DNA of 64,000 nucleotides from an uncultured SAR116 cluster alpha proteobacterium (GCA_902583715.1 CACHXC010000005.1:23996-87995), one strand, 5' to 3'; numbered from the stretch's first letter, positions 17,801 through 27,583 are shown. The notes: generated from the letters alone by a model not told the origin. Translations and numbers: made by a program.

Positions 17801-20763
17801 TTGTTGGCCTTGCTAATCTTCTTGAATTGTTTAGTCCACTCAATGCCATACCGAAGTGTTTTTTGGGGTTTTGGATTAACCCCATTCGATCGTGACAAAG
17901 CTGGGAACTGCGGATAAGAAACCTTTGGTTCGTGAGGTTCAGCTTTTGTGATCTGCACCTTCAAATCAAACCAAGCAGCTTGGCCGGTTACTGGATCAGA
18001 ATTCAACCATCTTTGCCCGTCACCTTTAGGAGGCAGCAATTCTTTGATTAGATGATTTAAAAGGAACCCTTTTTTAACCTCCGGAGCGTCATCTTCAAGT
18101 TGCCATGCGCCCTTCCGTTTGCCGATTGCATTCCATGTCCAGATCGTTTTTTCGTTTAACCCTTCCATTATTGCAACTGGTACCCTTATACGGCCGTGAT
18201 GGGAAGTAACCCATATCCAATCACCCTCAACTATTTTATGTTTTTTTGCTAATGAAGGGGCTATAAACATAGGATTGTGGCCATGAATTTGGCGAAGCCA
18301 TGGGTTTTGTGAGCCCCAAGAGTGGTACATTGCCATCGGGCGTTGAGTTAACGCATAAAGGGGGAATTTGTCTTCACAAACGGCTACCTCCTCAAACGGT
18401 GCGTACCATGTTGGCAGTGGTGTAAAACACTTCTTTATTTGCTCTCGCAAATGCTTCGGCGGTTGAACATCGCCGTATCCGCGTGCGGCAAGTTGAAATT
18501 TTTGCAAAACCTCGCTGTAGATTTGGAAAGTATATGGCTGTGGGGTATCGCAAATCCCAATTTCAACGGCAAAATTCTGATACGCCATGTTGGCCATTTT
18601 GTAAAAACGACCTTCCTCGGGTATGTCTTTATGCCAAAAGGCCCCGTTATCTATATACTGGTCAATTTGCCCTGGGTTTGGCTTGCCCCTTCCGGATCTA
18701 TCTCCATTTCCACGAAAACCAGCAAGTGGCCCAATACCAGGTTTCCGTTCATGATTAACGATGTAATCAGCATAATCTTTGTATTTGGGGGTACCATCAT
18801 CGTTGACCATACCAGGCAGCTTCAACCTAGCGCCTAGATCTAATAACACCGACTGAAAACCTCGAACATCACGATCTGGCTCAAAAACTGGCCAACGAAT
18901 AGCGTCCGCAACTGCGTCGGCTTCACAAATCGGCCGATCAAGCATTGAAATCGCGTCATGACGCTCAAGGTAGGTGGTGTCCGGGAAAATCAAATCTGCG
19001 TATGCCACCATCTCCGATGAGTAAGCGTCAGAATAAATTATTTTGGGTATTTTATACTCGCCCGTGGACGCATCTTTTTCGGTCAACATCTCCATCACGC
19101 CACGTGTATTCATAGAGGAATTCCACGCCATGTTTGCCATGTACATGAACATGACATCTATATGATATGGATCACCCGCTACCGCGTTGGAAATGACCAT
19201 GTGCATCAAACCATGAGCAGCCATGGGAGCGTCCCAGCTGTAAGCCTTGTCTATTCTCTGCGGATTACCGGCTGGATCGAGCAACAAATCATCAGGTCCT
19301 AAAACATATCCCAAAGGAGACCCTGCAAGCGGCCTGCCTGCCTGTATTTGGTTTGGTTTACCTGCGGGCTTCGGATGTGCTTCAGGTGGCTTGGGGTAGG
19401 GTGGTTTAAATCGCCAACCGCCAGGAACTTCAACCGATCCCAGCATAAGTTGCAGCAGATGCAGAGCGCGGCAGGTTTGAAACCCATTGGAATGAGCTGA
19501 GATACCCCGCATGGCGTGCATCGCCACAGGACGCCCAATCATTTTTTCGTGCTTTTCACCTTTCCAGTCTGTCCAAGGTTGATCGATGACAATTTCTCTC
19601 GAAAAGGCAGCCTCAGCCAGATCCGCAGCAAATTGCCGTATCCTTGCGGCCGAGATACCAACCTTGGGCGAGACGGCCTCGGGTGAGAGGGCCTCTTGCA
19701 TATAGGTTTCGCTGATAAGCATGAACGCTGGTACAGCTACGCCGCCATTAACAAGCGAAATCTCCCCGTGCATTGCCGCGCTAATGTTCCTTGTTTGATG
19801 AGGAACTGCTGAACCAGTTTTTTGATCTAGAACTTGGGGATTGCCATCAGCATCTCGGTAAAACAATCCGTCGTCATCCGCGCCCGGATTGCGGATGACT
19901 AGCCATGGCGCGTTTGTGTATCTGCGTAGGTAATCGATGTCAATGTTACCCGAGAACATAAGTTCACGGATCAAAGACATGATCAATAATCCGTCAGTAC
20001 CAGGTGTTACACCATACCAATCATCTGAAATTGCAGCATATCCAGTTTGAACAGGATTGACTGAAACTACTCGTTTTCCTCTTCCCTTGACCTTACCAAG
20101 GCCCATCTTTATCGGGTTGGAGTCATGGTCCTCAGCCACGCCAAACAGTACAAACATTTCTGTACGGTCCCAATCCGGTGCACCAAACTCCCAGAATGCA
20201 CCGCCAACTGTGTAGATCCCACCGGCAGCCATGTTGACCGAACAAAAACCACCATGCGCCGCAAAATTTGGAGTGCCGAATTGCTGAGCCCACCAACTTG
20301 TAAGAGCTTGTGATTGATCACGTCCTGTGAAAAAAGCCAGTTTTTTTGGGTCGGTTTGGCGAACAGGCTCAAGCCAGTCAGTTGCAGTTTGGAGCGCTTC
20401 TTCCCACGTGATTGCTTTGAATTCGCCCGAACCCCGTGGACCAACCCGTCTCATGGGTTGTTTGAGCCGAGCGGGTGAATAATGCTGCATAATACCCGCA
20501 GACCCTTTCGCACACAAAACTCCTTTATTGATTGGGTGGTCTTTATTTCCCTCAATATATCGAATTTTGTTGTCGCGAATATGAACATTTATGCCACAAC
20601 GACATGCACACATGTAGCAAGTGGTTTTCCTAATTTCATCCGATACCTCCGGAGAAACATCAACCACTGGTTCACTGGAATTTACACTTTTTTTCAATGC
20701 GTTGTTAAGAGGCACCATAAGCTCCTGTGCAGCAATTTCTTCGTGCTCTAAAATGGATTTCAA
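17797..20763 (-). CDS. soeA: Cytoplasmic molybdopterin sulfite dehydrogenase, large subunit SoeA
   Basis: Catalytic molybdopterin-guanine-dinucleotide oxidoreductase, 988 residues, close to the length of Allochromatium SoeA. The N-terminal 4Fe-4S site uses C49, C52, C56 and C84 (CYMCACRC and GVLCAKG). No twin-arginine signal precedes it, so the enzyme faces the cytoplasm, the trait that separates SoeABC from DmsABC. Late blocks include LYALTQRPMAMYHSWGSQNP and GLNEKTIWTWNAIG, typical of the polysulfide-reductase/Soe branch. Likely reaction: sulfite to sulfate with electrons to quinone. The promoter region is shared with a divergent LysR gene. Polysulfide or thiosulfate reductase is the main alternative. 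Confidence 0.82.
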   Translation of the reverse strand: MKSILEHEEIAAQELMVPLNNALKKSVNSSEPVVDVSPEVSDEIRKTTCYMCACRCGINVHIRDNKIRYIEGNKDHPINKGVLCAKGSAGIMQHYSPARLKQPMRRVGPRGSGEFKAITWEEALQTATDWLEPVRQTDPKKLAFFTGRDQSQALTSWWAQQFGTPNFAAHGGFCSVNMAAGGIYTVGGAFWEFGAPDWDRTEMFVLFGVAEDHDSNPIKMGLGKVKGRGKRVVSVNPVQTGYAAISDDWYGVTPGTDGLLIMSLIRELMFSGNIDIDYLRRYTNAPWLVIRNPGADDDGLFYRDADGNPQVLDQKTGSAVPHQTRNISAAMHGEISLVNGGVAVPAFMLISETYMQEALSPEAVSPKVGISAARIRQFAADLAEAAFSREIVIDQPWTDWKGEKHEKMIGRPVAMHAMRGISAHSNGFQTCRALHLLQLMLGSVEVPGGWRFKPPYPKPPEAHPKPAGKPNQIQAGRPLAGSPLGYVLGPDDLLLDPAGNPQRIDKAYSWDAPMAAHGLMHMVISNAVAGDPYHIDVMFMYMANMAWNSSMNTRGVMEMLTEKDASTGEYKIPKIIYSDAYSSEMVAYADLIFPDTTYLERHDAISMLDRPICEADAVADAIRWPVFEPDRDVRGFQSVLLDLGARLKLPGMVNDDGTPKYKDYADYIVNHERKPGIGPLAGFRGNGDRSGRGKPNPGQIDQYIDNGAFWHKDIPEEGRFYKMANMAYQNFAVEIGICDTPQPYTFQIYSEVLQKFQLAARGYGDVQPPKHLREQIKKCFTPLPTWYAPFEEVAVCEDKFPLYALTQRPMAMYHSWGSQNPWLRQIHGHNPMFIAPSLAKKHKIVEGDWIWVTSHHGRIRVPVAIMEGLNEKTIWTWNAIGKRKGAWQLEDDAPEVKKGFLLNHLIKELLPPKGDGQRWLNSDPVTGQAAWFDLKVQITKAEPHEPKVSYPQFPALSRSNGVNPKPQKTLRYGIEWTKQFKKISKANK

Positions 20764-20779
20764 CGCTTATATTTCACAA

Positions 20780-20806
20780 ATAATGATTGGTCCAATGACT
20801 TATTAT
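20780..20806. promoter_or_regulatory. Nested dyad in the soeA-LysR intergenic region
   Basis: An 11-base palindrome ATTGGTCCAAT (786-796 within the 20 kb block) sits inside a wider dyad, ATAAT at 20780-20784 and ATTAT at 20802-20806. It lies in the 77-base gap between the divergent soeA and LysR starts, the standard place for a LysR operator controlling both genes. Confidence 0.45.
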
Positions 20807-20840
20807 TGTTTAATCAATCAATTTTATTTATAGTTTTTGA

Positions 20841-21726
20841 ATGACACTTACACAGCTTAAAATTTTTATCATGGTTGCAGAGTTGGGGAATGTGACCAAA
20901 GCAGCTGAGCGGCTGGGCCTCACCCAATCCGCGGCATCAGCTGCTATTGCGTCAATTGAAAACAATTATCAAGTGAAGCTTTTCGAGCGTGTTGGCCGTT
21001 CTGTTGAATTATCAGAGACAGGGAAAAGATTTCTCCCAGAAGCGCAAAACACAATACGAAGCGCTCGAGCAACAGTTCGAAATTTGCGTTCGTTGAGTGG
21101 TAAAACATACGGCAACCTGCATATTTCGGCCAGCCAAACAATTGCCAATTATTGGCTGCCACAGCGTCTAGCAACATTTCATTCGAGAAACCCAGAAGTA
21201 ATGTTGAATGTGACAATGTCGAATACCCGGGACGTTGAGCAGGCAGTTCTGAAAGGCAATGCTAATATTGGGTTTGTTGAGGGTGAAATCACCTCTGATA
21301 AATTAGAACTAATAACAGTTGACCAGGATCAACCGTTGATTGTTGCGTCTGCCAAACGTTGGTCAAGCTTCGGGATGTCAACCAACAACATTAACCCCAA
21401 AACTGTACCATGGGTTGTAAGAGAGAGGGGTTCAGGCACTCGTAAAATCCTCGAGGACTTTATCAATCAGAGCAATTTAGATTGGGATAGTTTGGACATT
21501 ATTTTGGAGTTACCAAGCAATGAGTCCGTCCGAGAGGCAGTTATTGCGGGTGTTGGCGCGACATTGATTTCAAAACACGTGGTAAATTTATCTCTGCAAT
21601 CCGGCCTTCTGAAGTCTGCAACCTTAAACTTCCCCCCCCCGCAATTATCATATGATTGTTCATAAAGAGCGGCCTCCCAACAACGTAGAAACCGCCCTTA
21701 TCCAACTCATGAAAGAGAACATCTAG
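20841..21726 (+). pseudogene. LysR-family regulator interrupted at a C9 tract
   Basis: LysR-type activator, probably of soeCBA and sat-apr, with the winged-helix N-domain (LTQLKIFIMVAELGNVTKAAERLGLTQ start) and the substrate-binding domain. As written, the frame stops at 21665 after NFPPPQLSYDCS, giving 274 residues. Nine C residues lie at 21632-21640. Removing one C restores FPPRNYHMIVHKERPP and the family-like C-terminus to TAG at 21724-21726, for 294 residues. So the gene is either phase-variable, recently broken or affected by a base-calling error. The effector-binding domain is otherwise complete, so the truncated form might still bind DNA. Confidence 0.8.
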
Positions 21727-21841
21727 AGCCCGTATTGTGCGAATCATTGAGTTCAATTTTCAGAACAAGTTCAAAAATAAATACGCCTCCATTCGAGAGA
21801 ACCAGTTGCTTTCAACTTATAAAAATGGGGGCAATGACCCG

Positions 21842-21856
21842 ATAGTTATTCGCTAT
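21842..21856 (+). promoter_or_regulatory. LysR-box-like dyad upstream of sat
   Basis: ATAG-N7-CTAT with the T-N11-A spacing (T at 21843, A at 21855) that LysR regulators recognise. It lies about 105 bases before the sat start and just downstream of the LysR gene. The rest of 21727-21960 shows no gene and presumably holds the sat-apr promoter. Confidence 0.45.
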
Positions 21857-21960
21857 TGTGTTTTTGCTTGAGAACCGAAACGATCAGTGATCCGATGTCT
21901 TATGCACGCACGTGTTGATGGTGGCCATTGTCAACGGTTAACTGAGGGGAAAAATCGCGG

Positions 21961-23118
21961 ATGTTAGTAAAACCACACGGACGTGCTGACTTGAACCCTC
22001 TGCTGGTAGAAGAGGCTCAGCGATCTGATCAACTCGCTAAAGCAAAAACTTTGAGACCGGTCACAATGACTTCCCGCGAGTTGTCGGATCTGCTCATGTT
22101 TGGTATGGGTGCTTACAGTCCATTGGAGGGCTTCATGAACGAGGAGTCCTGGCGGAAATGCTGCACTGATTACAAAACGGACCAAGGACTATTTTGGCCC
22201 ATACCCATCACGGTTTCGGTGTCAGAGGATACTGCCTCTAGCATCTCCATCGGCGAGACGGTAGCGCTGACAGACGAAGACTCTAACATCTATGGTACGT
22301 TAAAGGTAGAGGAAAAGTACACGATAGACAAAGATCTAGAGTGCCGGGAGGTATACAGAACCCTTGACCCCAAGCACCCAGGTGTAGAAAAAGTGATGGC
22401 ACAGGAGCCAGTGAACCTCGCTGGCTCAGTCACTGTTCTAAATGAAGGGATCTATCCATCAACATACAAGGGTTTGTATTTGAAACCTGAAGAAACTCGG
22501 GCAATTTTTGAAAAAAATAATTGGTCAACGGTCGCTGCGTTTCAAACTCGAAACCCTATGCATCGTAGTCACGAACACCTCGCAAAAATCGCCATCGAAA
22601 TTTGTGATGGGTTGCTTATCCACCAAGTCTTAGGAGCTCTAAAACCCGGTGATATTCCCGCTGAAATCAGGGTTGCTGCGATTGACGCACTAGTTGAGAA
22701 TTATTTCGTGCCAGGCACAGCAATACAGGCCGGCTATCCAATTGAAATGCGGTACGCCGGACCACGCGAAGCACTGTTGCACGCCCTTTTCAGACAAAAC
22801 TTTGGCTGCTCACATCTTGTTGTAGGCCGTGATCACGCTGGCGTTGGTGACTACTATGGACCTTTTGATGCACACCATATTTTCGATGAAATTCCCAAAG
22901 GCAGTCTCGAAACTCAGCCGTTGAAAATAGACATAGCGTTTTACAGCTACAAGTGCGGAGGAATGGCGACAGGCAGAACCTGCCCCTCCGATGAGAGCCA
23001 ACGGCTAAACATATCAGGCACACGTTTAAGAGAAATGTTGGGAAATGGCGAGCCAGTTCCTGAAGAATTCAGCAGGCCCGAGGTTATAGAGGTGTTACGG
23101 AGACATTATGACGCGTAG
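21961..23118 (+). CDS. sat: Sulfate adenylyltransferase (ATP sulfurylase), dissimilatory type
   Basis: Homo-oligomeric ATP sulfurylase. In sulfur oxidisers it runs backwards: adenylylsulfate plus pyrophosphate gives ATP and sulfate. The 385 residues carry an N-terminal PUA-like domain ([12 protein letters not shown]) and the catalytic domain with the [12 protein letters not shown] motif, where QxRN and HxxH bind the phosphates, plus [20 protein letters not shown]. There is no C-terminal APS-kinase domain, as expected for a dissimilatory enzyme. It is the first gene of sat-aprM-aprB-aprA on the plus strand. The neighbouring soe and apr genes set the direction as oxidative. Confidence 0.93.
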   Translation: MLVKPHGRADLNPLLVEEAQRSDQLAKAKTLRPVTMTSRELSDLLMFGMGAYSPLEGFMNEESWRKCCTDYKTDQGLFWPIPITVSVSEDTASSISIGETVALTDEDSNIYGTLKVEEKYTIDKDLECREVYRTLDPKHPGVEKVMAQEPVNLAGSVTVLNEGIYPSTYKGLYLKPEETRAIFEKNNWSTVAAFQTRNPMHRSHEHLAKIAIEICDGLLIHQVLGALKPGDIPAEIRVAAIDALVENYFVPGTAIQAGYPIEMRYAGPREALLHALFRQNFGCSHLVVGRDHAGVGDYYGPFDAHHIFDEIPKGSLETQPLKIDIAFYSYKCGGMATGRTCPSDESQRLNISGTRLREMLGNGEPVPEEFSRPEVIEVLRRHYDA

Positions 23119-23203
23119 TCACTACAATTGAATTGAGATAAGGTAGTCAGAAGTACCGCTCGGTTATAGCTTACAGGGCGTAAGTTTTTAGGGGAGACAA
23201 AAG

Positions 23204-23989
23204 ATGATTGAAATAAATCCATTTGCTGAACTGTCACGCACAGTATCTGTGGAGGTTATGCAGGGTTTTGTGACATTAATGATCGCCTTAGTTGCAGGAG
23301 GAACACTGTTTGACATCATCCACAAAGGCAGTGCTAAATACTTCTTTCAACGTTGGTCCCGAGAAAAAGGTGCTAAGCAAAGAGACCCTGACTTGGGTGA
23401 GACTGTTACAACAATAGCGAAGACGACTGTCCACGACGTGCTAACACAAGGTGAATTTTGTAGTTTCAAACGACGGCTTGCTCACCTTTTGTCGATGTGG
23501 GGTTTCGTAGCGTACGCTACAGCTACTTCAGTGATGGTTTACTCATACCCAACCGACGCAATTTCCACGCCGGCCTATTGGCCGCAACTTTGGTGGGTTG
23601 GTGCCGCGATGGTCTCCGCAGGCGGCTACTGGTTCTGGTTCTTTATCCGGGTCGACGTTGCAGCAGAGGGCAATTCACCATTCAGATTTGTTAGAGCGGA
23701 TCTTTTTGTTGTCTCGCTAGTTTTGAGCACAACCTTCGCGCTGATTTGGGCTTATTGTCAGGCTACAGACTCGTCAATGACGTTAGTGGCGCTTGCACTA
23801 TATTTGATTTCAACAACTGTTCTGTTTGGTTCTGTGCCTTGGTCAAAATTTTCGCACATGTTTTTCAAGCCAGCAGCAGCTTATCAGAAAAATCTTGCTC
23901 ACTTGAATGGTGGCAGAAATCATTTGCCCGCTCCAGCTGATAAACCAGCGATTTTGGGTAAGCCAAAAAAACATAGTCACAATTATTAG
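23204..23989 (+). CDS. aprM: APS reductase membrane anchor AprM
   Basis: Integral membrane protein of 261 residues with about five to six hydrophobic segments (for example VTLMIALVAGGTLFDIIHKG and VVSLVLSTTFALIWAYCQA). It lies directly before aprBA, where sulfur oxidisers place AprM, thought to link the Apr complex to quinone. A strong GGGGAG seven bases before the ATG supports the start. The position and topology carry the call; there is no catalytic motif to read. The C-terminal 40 residues are hydrophilic and may face AprBA in the cytoplasm. Confidence 0.8.
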   Translation: MIEINPFAELSRTVSVEVMQGFVTLMIALVAGGTLFDIIHKGSAKYFFQRWSREKGAKQRDPDLGETVTTIAKTTVHDVLTQGEFCSFKRRLAHLLSMWGFVAYATATSVMVYSYPTDAISTPAYWPQLWWVGAAMVSAGGYWFWFFIRVDVAAEGNSPFRFVRADLFVVSLVLSTTFALIWAYCQATDSSMTLVALALYLISTTVLFGSVPWSKFSHMFFKPAAAYQKNLAHLNGGRNHLPAPADKPAILGKPKKHSHNY

Positions 23990-24014
23990 GATAGAGAAAT
24001 TATAGGAGAGAGAA

Positions 24015-24515
24015 ATGCCAACATTTGTATATATGACAGCGTGCGATGGTTGTGGACATTGTGTAGACATTTGCCCATCTGACATTATGCACATTGACCC
24101 TACAACACGGCGCGCAGTTAACATTGAACCAAATTTTTGCTGGGAATGTTACTCATGTGTAAAAGCTTGTCCACAGAACGCCATTGATGACCGTGGATAC
24201 TCAGATTTTGCGCCAATGGGGCACAAAGTGAGGGTATTGAGAGAACCCGAAAAAGGTACTATATCTTGGCGCTTAAAATTCCGTGATGGTAGAGAAAAGA
24301 ATTTTGTCTCTCCAATTCGAACCACAGAGTGGGGTTCAATCAAATGCGCCTCTGAGTACGAACAGCCATCAACCGCTAGTTTTGATAGCGCAGAGCTTGC
24401 TCATGAGCCTGATTATTTGAAAGCCGATGGTGGATTGCGCACAATTTCGAAGCAGCAATTCAAAAAACATCCAATTGCAAAAGAAAAAACAAGCAACTTA
24501 AAAGCTGCTGAATAA
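24015..24515 (+). CDS. aprB: Adenylylsulfate reductase beta subunit
   Basis: Iron-sulfur subunit of APS reductase, 166 residues. Two 4Fe-4S groups are clear: CDGCGHCVDIC (C10, C13, C16, C20) and CWECYSCVKAC (C42, C45, C48, C52). After the ferredoxin part comes a beta-rich domain (PIRTTEWGSIK) and a Lys-rich tail that in known structures wraps around AprA. It passes electrons between the FAD of AprA and the membrane partner. GGAG precedes the ATG and aprA follows after 30 bases, so both subunits come from one message. Confidence 0.93.
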   Translation: MPTFVYMTACDGCGHCVDICPSDIMHIDPTTRRAVNIEPNFCWECYSCVKACPQNAIDDRGYSDFAPMGHKVRVLREPEKGTISWRLKFRDGREKNFVSPIRTTEWGSIKCASEYEQPSTASFDSAELAHEPDYLKADGGLRTISKQQFKKHPIAKEKTSNLKAAE

Positions 24516-24545
24516 CCAGGCTTTAAAAATTTAGGGAGAAAGCTC

Positions 24546-26399
24546 ATGGCCGGTAAGAAAACTCATTTTGTGGACTCTGATATACTCGTCATTGGTGGCG
24601 GATTCGGTGGCTGCGGCGCAGCTTATGAGTCCCGCTACTGGGGCAGAGATAAAAAGATTGTCGTGGTCGAAAAAGCTAATATCGAGAGAAGCGGCGCAGT
24701 CGCGCAGGGGCTTTATGCCATCAATTGCTACATGGGAATGCGCTGGGGACAAAACGAACCTGAAGACTATGTTCGCTATCAAAGAAACGATTTGATGGGA
24801 TTAGTCCGCGAGGATTTGGGCTATGATATCGGCCGCCACGTTGACTCAACCGTCCATAAATTCGAGGAATGGGGTCTCCCCATAATGACCGATGAAAATG
24901 GTCAATATCAGCGCGAAGGCAAATGGCAAATCATGATTCATGGTGAAAGCTATAAGCCGATAGTAGCTGAAGCTGCCCGTAAAGCTGCAACCGAAGTTTA
25001 CAACCGAATTATGGTAACACACCTCCTCAAAGACAAAAAACAGCCGAACAGAGTTGCTGGAGCAGTTGGATTCAATGTTCGAACTGGAGATTTTTACGTT
25101 TTTCAATCAAAAGCTGTGATTGTTGGTGCAGGGGGCGCATCGCACATATTTAAGCCGCATTCCGCAGGGGAAGGCATGGGACGTACTTGGTATGCTCCAT
25201 GGAGTAGTGGATCTGCTTACGCGCTTCCAATTCGAATTGGCGCAAAAATGACGCAGATGGAAAATCGTATCGTTTTGACAAGATTCAAAGACGGGTATGG
25301 GCCTGTTGGCGCGTATTTTCTTCATTTGAAAACATACACTCAAAATGGATTTGGTGAGGCATATGAGCCAAAGTGGCGGGACTCTATCGAAAAAATGGTC
25401 GGCGACTACGTTAATCACGAGCCAGTTCCGACATGTTTGCGCAACCACGCCTTCTTGAAAGAAGTTGAAGCTGGTGGTGGGCCAATAAGAATGGTCACAA
25501 AAGAAGCGTTTAAAGACCCCCACAAGGAAATTGTGGGCTGGGAAAACTTTCTTGGAATGACAATTGGTCAAGCTGTGGTCTGGGCCGCAAACAATATCGA
25601 CCCGAAAGAAATCAATCCAGAACTTGTGATGTCAGAACCTTACGTCATGGGATCACATGCTACGTGCTCCGGTGCTTGGGCAAGCGGGCCCGAAGACTAC
25701 GCCCCAGATGAGTATCAGTGGGGCTATAATCGTATGATGACGGTCGATGGACTTTTTGGAGCGGGTGATACTTTAGGTGGAACGCCTCACAAGTTTTCAT
25801 CGGGCTCTTTCACAGAAGGTAGATTAGCAGGCAAAGCGGCAGTGAAGTATGTTGATGACCTAAAGGGCAACACGCCTGAGGTCGACGAGTCAGAGTACAT
25901 GGAGCTGAAACAGGAAATTTACCAACCGCTCGAAAACTACAGAGTTGGGCGTAATGAAATTACAGCTGGCACAGTCTCTCCTAGCTACATGCTCCCTCTT
26001 GCAGGACTGCAACGATTAGAGAAGATTATGGACGAGTACTGTGGCGGATGTGGCCAACGTTACATGGTAAACACTCCACTAATGGAGCGTGGTATTGAAC
26101 TCCTGAAGATGCTAAGAGAAGATCTCGCAAACCTTGGCGCCGACGGACTGCATCAATTACTGCGCGCCTGGGAGTTACACCACCGCGTGTTAGCATCTGA
26201 GTGTGTAATGGCGCACACAATGTATCGTGAAGAGACACGTTGGCCAGGTTACTACTACCGTGGAGATTTCCCGAAACTCGATGACAAAAAGTGGCATTGT
26301 TTCACTTTGTCTCAATATGATGAAGAGACCGGTGAATTTCACATGGAAAAGGCTCCAGTGTATCACATAGTGGACGAGCACAAAAAAGCAGCTGAATAA
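24546..26399 (+). CDS. aprA: Adenylylsulfate reductase alpha subunit
   Basis: FAD-containing catalytic subunit, 617 residues, normal length. In the oxidative direction it makes adenylylsulfate from sulfite and AMP. The FAD-binding GGGFGGCGAAYESRYWG lies near residue 18, followed by KANIERSGAVAQGL, which holds the flavin. The active-site block EAGGGPIRMVTKEAF and GLFGAGDTLGGTPHKFSSGSF are typical of AprA. GGGAG lies eight bases before the ATG. With sat this forms the AMP-dependent sulfite oxidation route that conserves ATP, in parallel to the divergent Soe complex. Confidence 0.95.
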   Translation: MAGKKTHFVDSDILVIGGGFGGCGAAYESRYWGRDKKIVVVEKANIERSGAVAQGLYAINCYMGMRWGQNEPEDYVRYQRNDLMGLVREDLGYDIGRHVDSTVHKFEEWGLPIMTDENGQYQREGKWQIMIHGESYKPIVAEAARKAATEVYNRIMVTHLLKDKKQPNRVAGAVGFNVRTGDFYVFQSKAVIVGAGGASHIFKPHSAGEGMGRTWYAPWSSGSAYALPIRIGAKMTQMENRIVLTRFKDGYGPVGAYFLHLKTYTQNGFGEAYEPKWRDSIEKMVGDYVNHEPVPTCLRNHAFLKEVEAGGGPIRMVTKEAFKDPHKEIVGWENFLGMTIGQAVVWAANNIDPKEINPELVMSEPYVMGSHATCSGAWASGPEDYAPDEYQWGYNRMMTVDGLFGAGDTLGGTPHKFSSGSFTEGRLAGKAAVKYVDDLKGNTPEVDESEYMELKQEIYQPLENYRVGRNEITAGTVSPSYMLPLAGLQRLEKIMDEYCGGCGQRYMVNTPLMERGIELLKMLREDLANLGADGLHQLLRAWELHHRVLASECVMAHTMYREETRWPGYYYRGDFPKLDDKKWHCFTLSQYDEETGEFHMEKAPVYHIVDEHKKAAE

Positions 26400-26412
26400 T
26401 CAGTCCACAGTT

Positions 26413-27180
26413 ATGCTAATCGCGCAACTCACTGACACCCACATAACAGTTCCTCAAAACAAAAGTGAGGACTGTTATGTGAAGCTGGAGGCCTTAAAAA
26501 AATGTGTTCTTCAGATAAATGAACTGGATCCCTTGCCAGACGTAGTTATACACACCGGCGACCTTGCCCATAACGGACGCATTGACGAATATAAACTCAC
26601 AAAATCAATAATGGATCAGCTAAAGATTCCCTATTTGATTACAGCTGGAAATCGGGACTCAACTAAAAATTTGGTCAATGCTTTCGACCTCAGTTCCATT
26701 GATTACCACGAACAACAGCTTCTTCAGTATGGTTCTGATATTGCAGGCTATCGACTGGTATCGGTTGATACCTCGTCAAAAAATAGCAACCTCGGTTTAC
26801 TCAACTTTTCAAAGCTGGCACATCTTGACGGTCTATTACGTCAGAAACAAAGCTGTCCTACGATTATTTTTATGCATCACCCACCAATTAGTTTATCAAA
26901 CTCTGAACCACCAGAGCACGAGTATGAAAACTTCAGGATGATTAAAAATTTTGCAGAGATAGTTGACCGACACCCTCAAATTATCGCTTTTTTGTGTGGT
27001 CATATTCACCGCGCATTTTCAAGTCACATAAACACCTCTCCTGTTATGGTCACACCCCCTCTTGCTAAGAGGCTCTACAGAGGAGCGATTGATCACTCTA
27101 AAATGCCCGAAATCACTTTTCGCTTGCATTCCTTCAAAGAAAACGCTTTTAAAGATACAACAGTCGTGGCTGTTAATTAA
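26413..27180 (+). CDS. Calcineurin-type metallophosphoesterase (CpdA/GpdQ-like)
   Basis: Binuclear metal phosphoesterase of 255 residues, 13 bases after aprA and so probably in the sat-apr message. Metal motifs are DTH (D8, H10), HTGDLAHNG (D50), AGNRD (N80), FMHHPP and GHIHR, all in family order. The usual GNHD/E block reads GNRD: Arg replaces the conserved His that assists catalysis in many members. The residue lengths suit cyclic-nucleotide or glycerophosphodiester phosphodiesterases. Linkage to apr suggests that it handles AMP-, APS- or PAP-like nucleotides, but that is inference. No strong ribosome-binding site is seen. Confidence 0.75.
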   Translation: MLIAQLTDTHITVPQNKSEDCYVKLEALKKCVLQINELDPLPDVVIHTGDLAHNGRIDEYKLTKSIMDQLKIPYLITAGNRDSTKNLVNAFDLSSIDYHEQQLLQYGSDIAGYRLVSVDTSSKNSNLGLLNFSKLAHLDGLLRQKQSCPTIIFMHHPPISLSNSEPPEHEYENFRMIKNFAEIVDRHPQIIAFLCGHIHRAFSSHINTSPVMVTPPLAKRLYRGAIDHSKMPEITFRLHSFKENAFKDTTVVAVN

Positions 27181-27217
27181 CGCCGACAAATATCATCCAA
27201 CTTTATGAGAACTTGAA

Positions 27218-27583
27218 ATGACCACAGCTGATCAGTTCATTTTTGATTCTTTCAGTAATGAAAAAAAATTGATTATCACTCAATGTTCACTCAGTGAAGA
27301 GCCAGAGGTTGTGGTCGCAATTATGGGCGAAGATATTCCTGATGACTTTGAGGAACCCCTCTACTTAGGCAACAAATATGTCGTTGTTTTACCGCAAATA
27401 ATTGCTGGGTATGCGAAAGAAATTACTATCTGGTTTTCAAAAGATGTTAACCCAGACACTATGTCAAATTTAATTCAAGCTTATTTCAGCAAAAAGTTTC
27501 CTAACCTAGAAATAAATGAGTCAACATCAATGGGCGTCTCCGAAGCTGGGAAAATCGTAATTGTTAACAACCCTTCAGAATAG
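27218..27583 (+). CDS. Unknown acidic protein at the end of the sat-apr run
   Basis: A 121-residue soluble protein that I do not recognise. It follows the phosphoesterase by 37 bases in the same direction and ends before a convergent gene, so it is likely the last cistron. It is acidic (EEPEVVVAIMGEDIPDDFEEPL) with no membrane segment and no Cys motif. Alternating beta-like stretches (YVVVLPQIIAG, GKIVIVNNP) suggest a small alpha/beta fold. Its length, codon use like its neighbours and absence of interruption argue that it is real. Confidence 0.65.
   Translation: MTTADQFIFDSFSNEKKLIITQCSLSEEPEVVVAIMGEDIPDDFEEPLYLGNKYVVVLPQIIAGYAKEITIWFSKDVNPDTMSNLIQAYFSKKFPNLEINESTSMGVSEAGKIVIVNNPSE

Noticed and set aside
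16136..20763. DMSO reductase DmsABC
   Set aside because: The large subunit has no twin-arginine signal and the neighbours are sulfite-oxidation genes; SoeABC fits better, though not proven.
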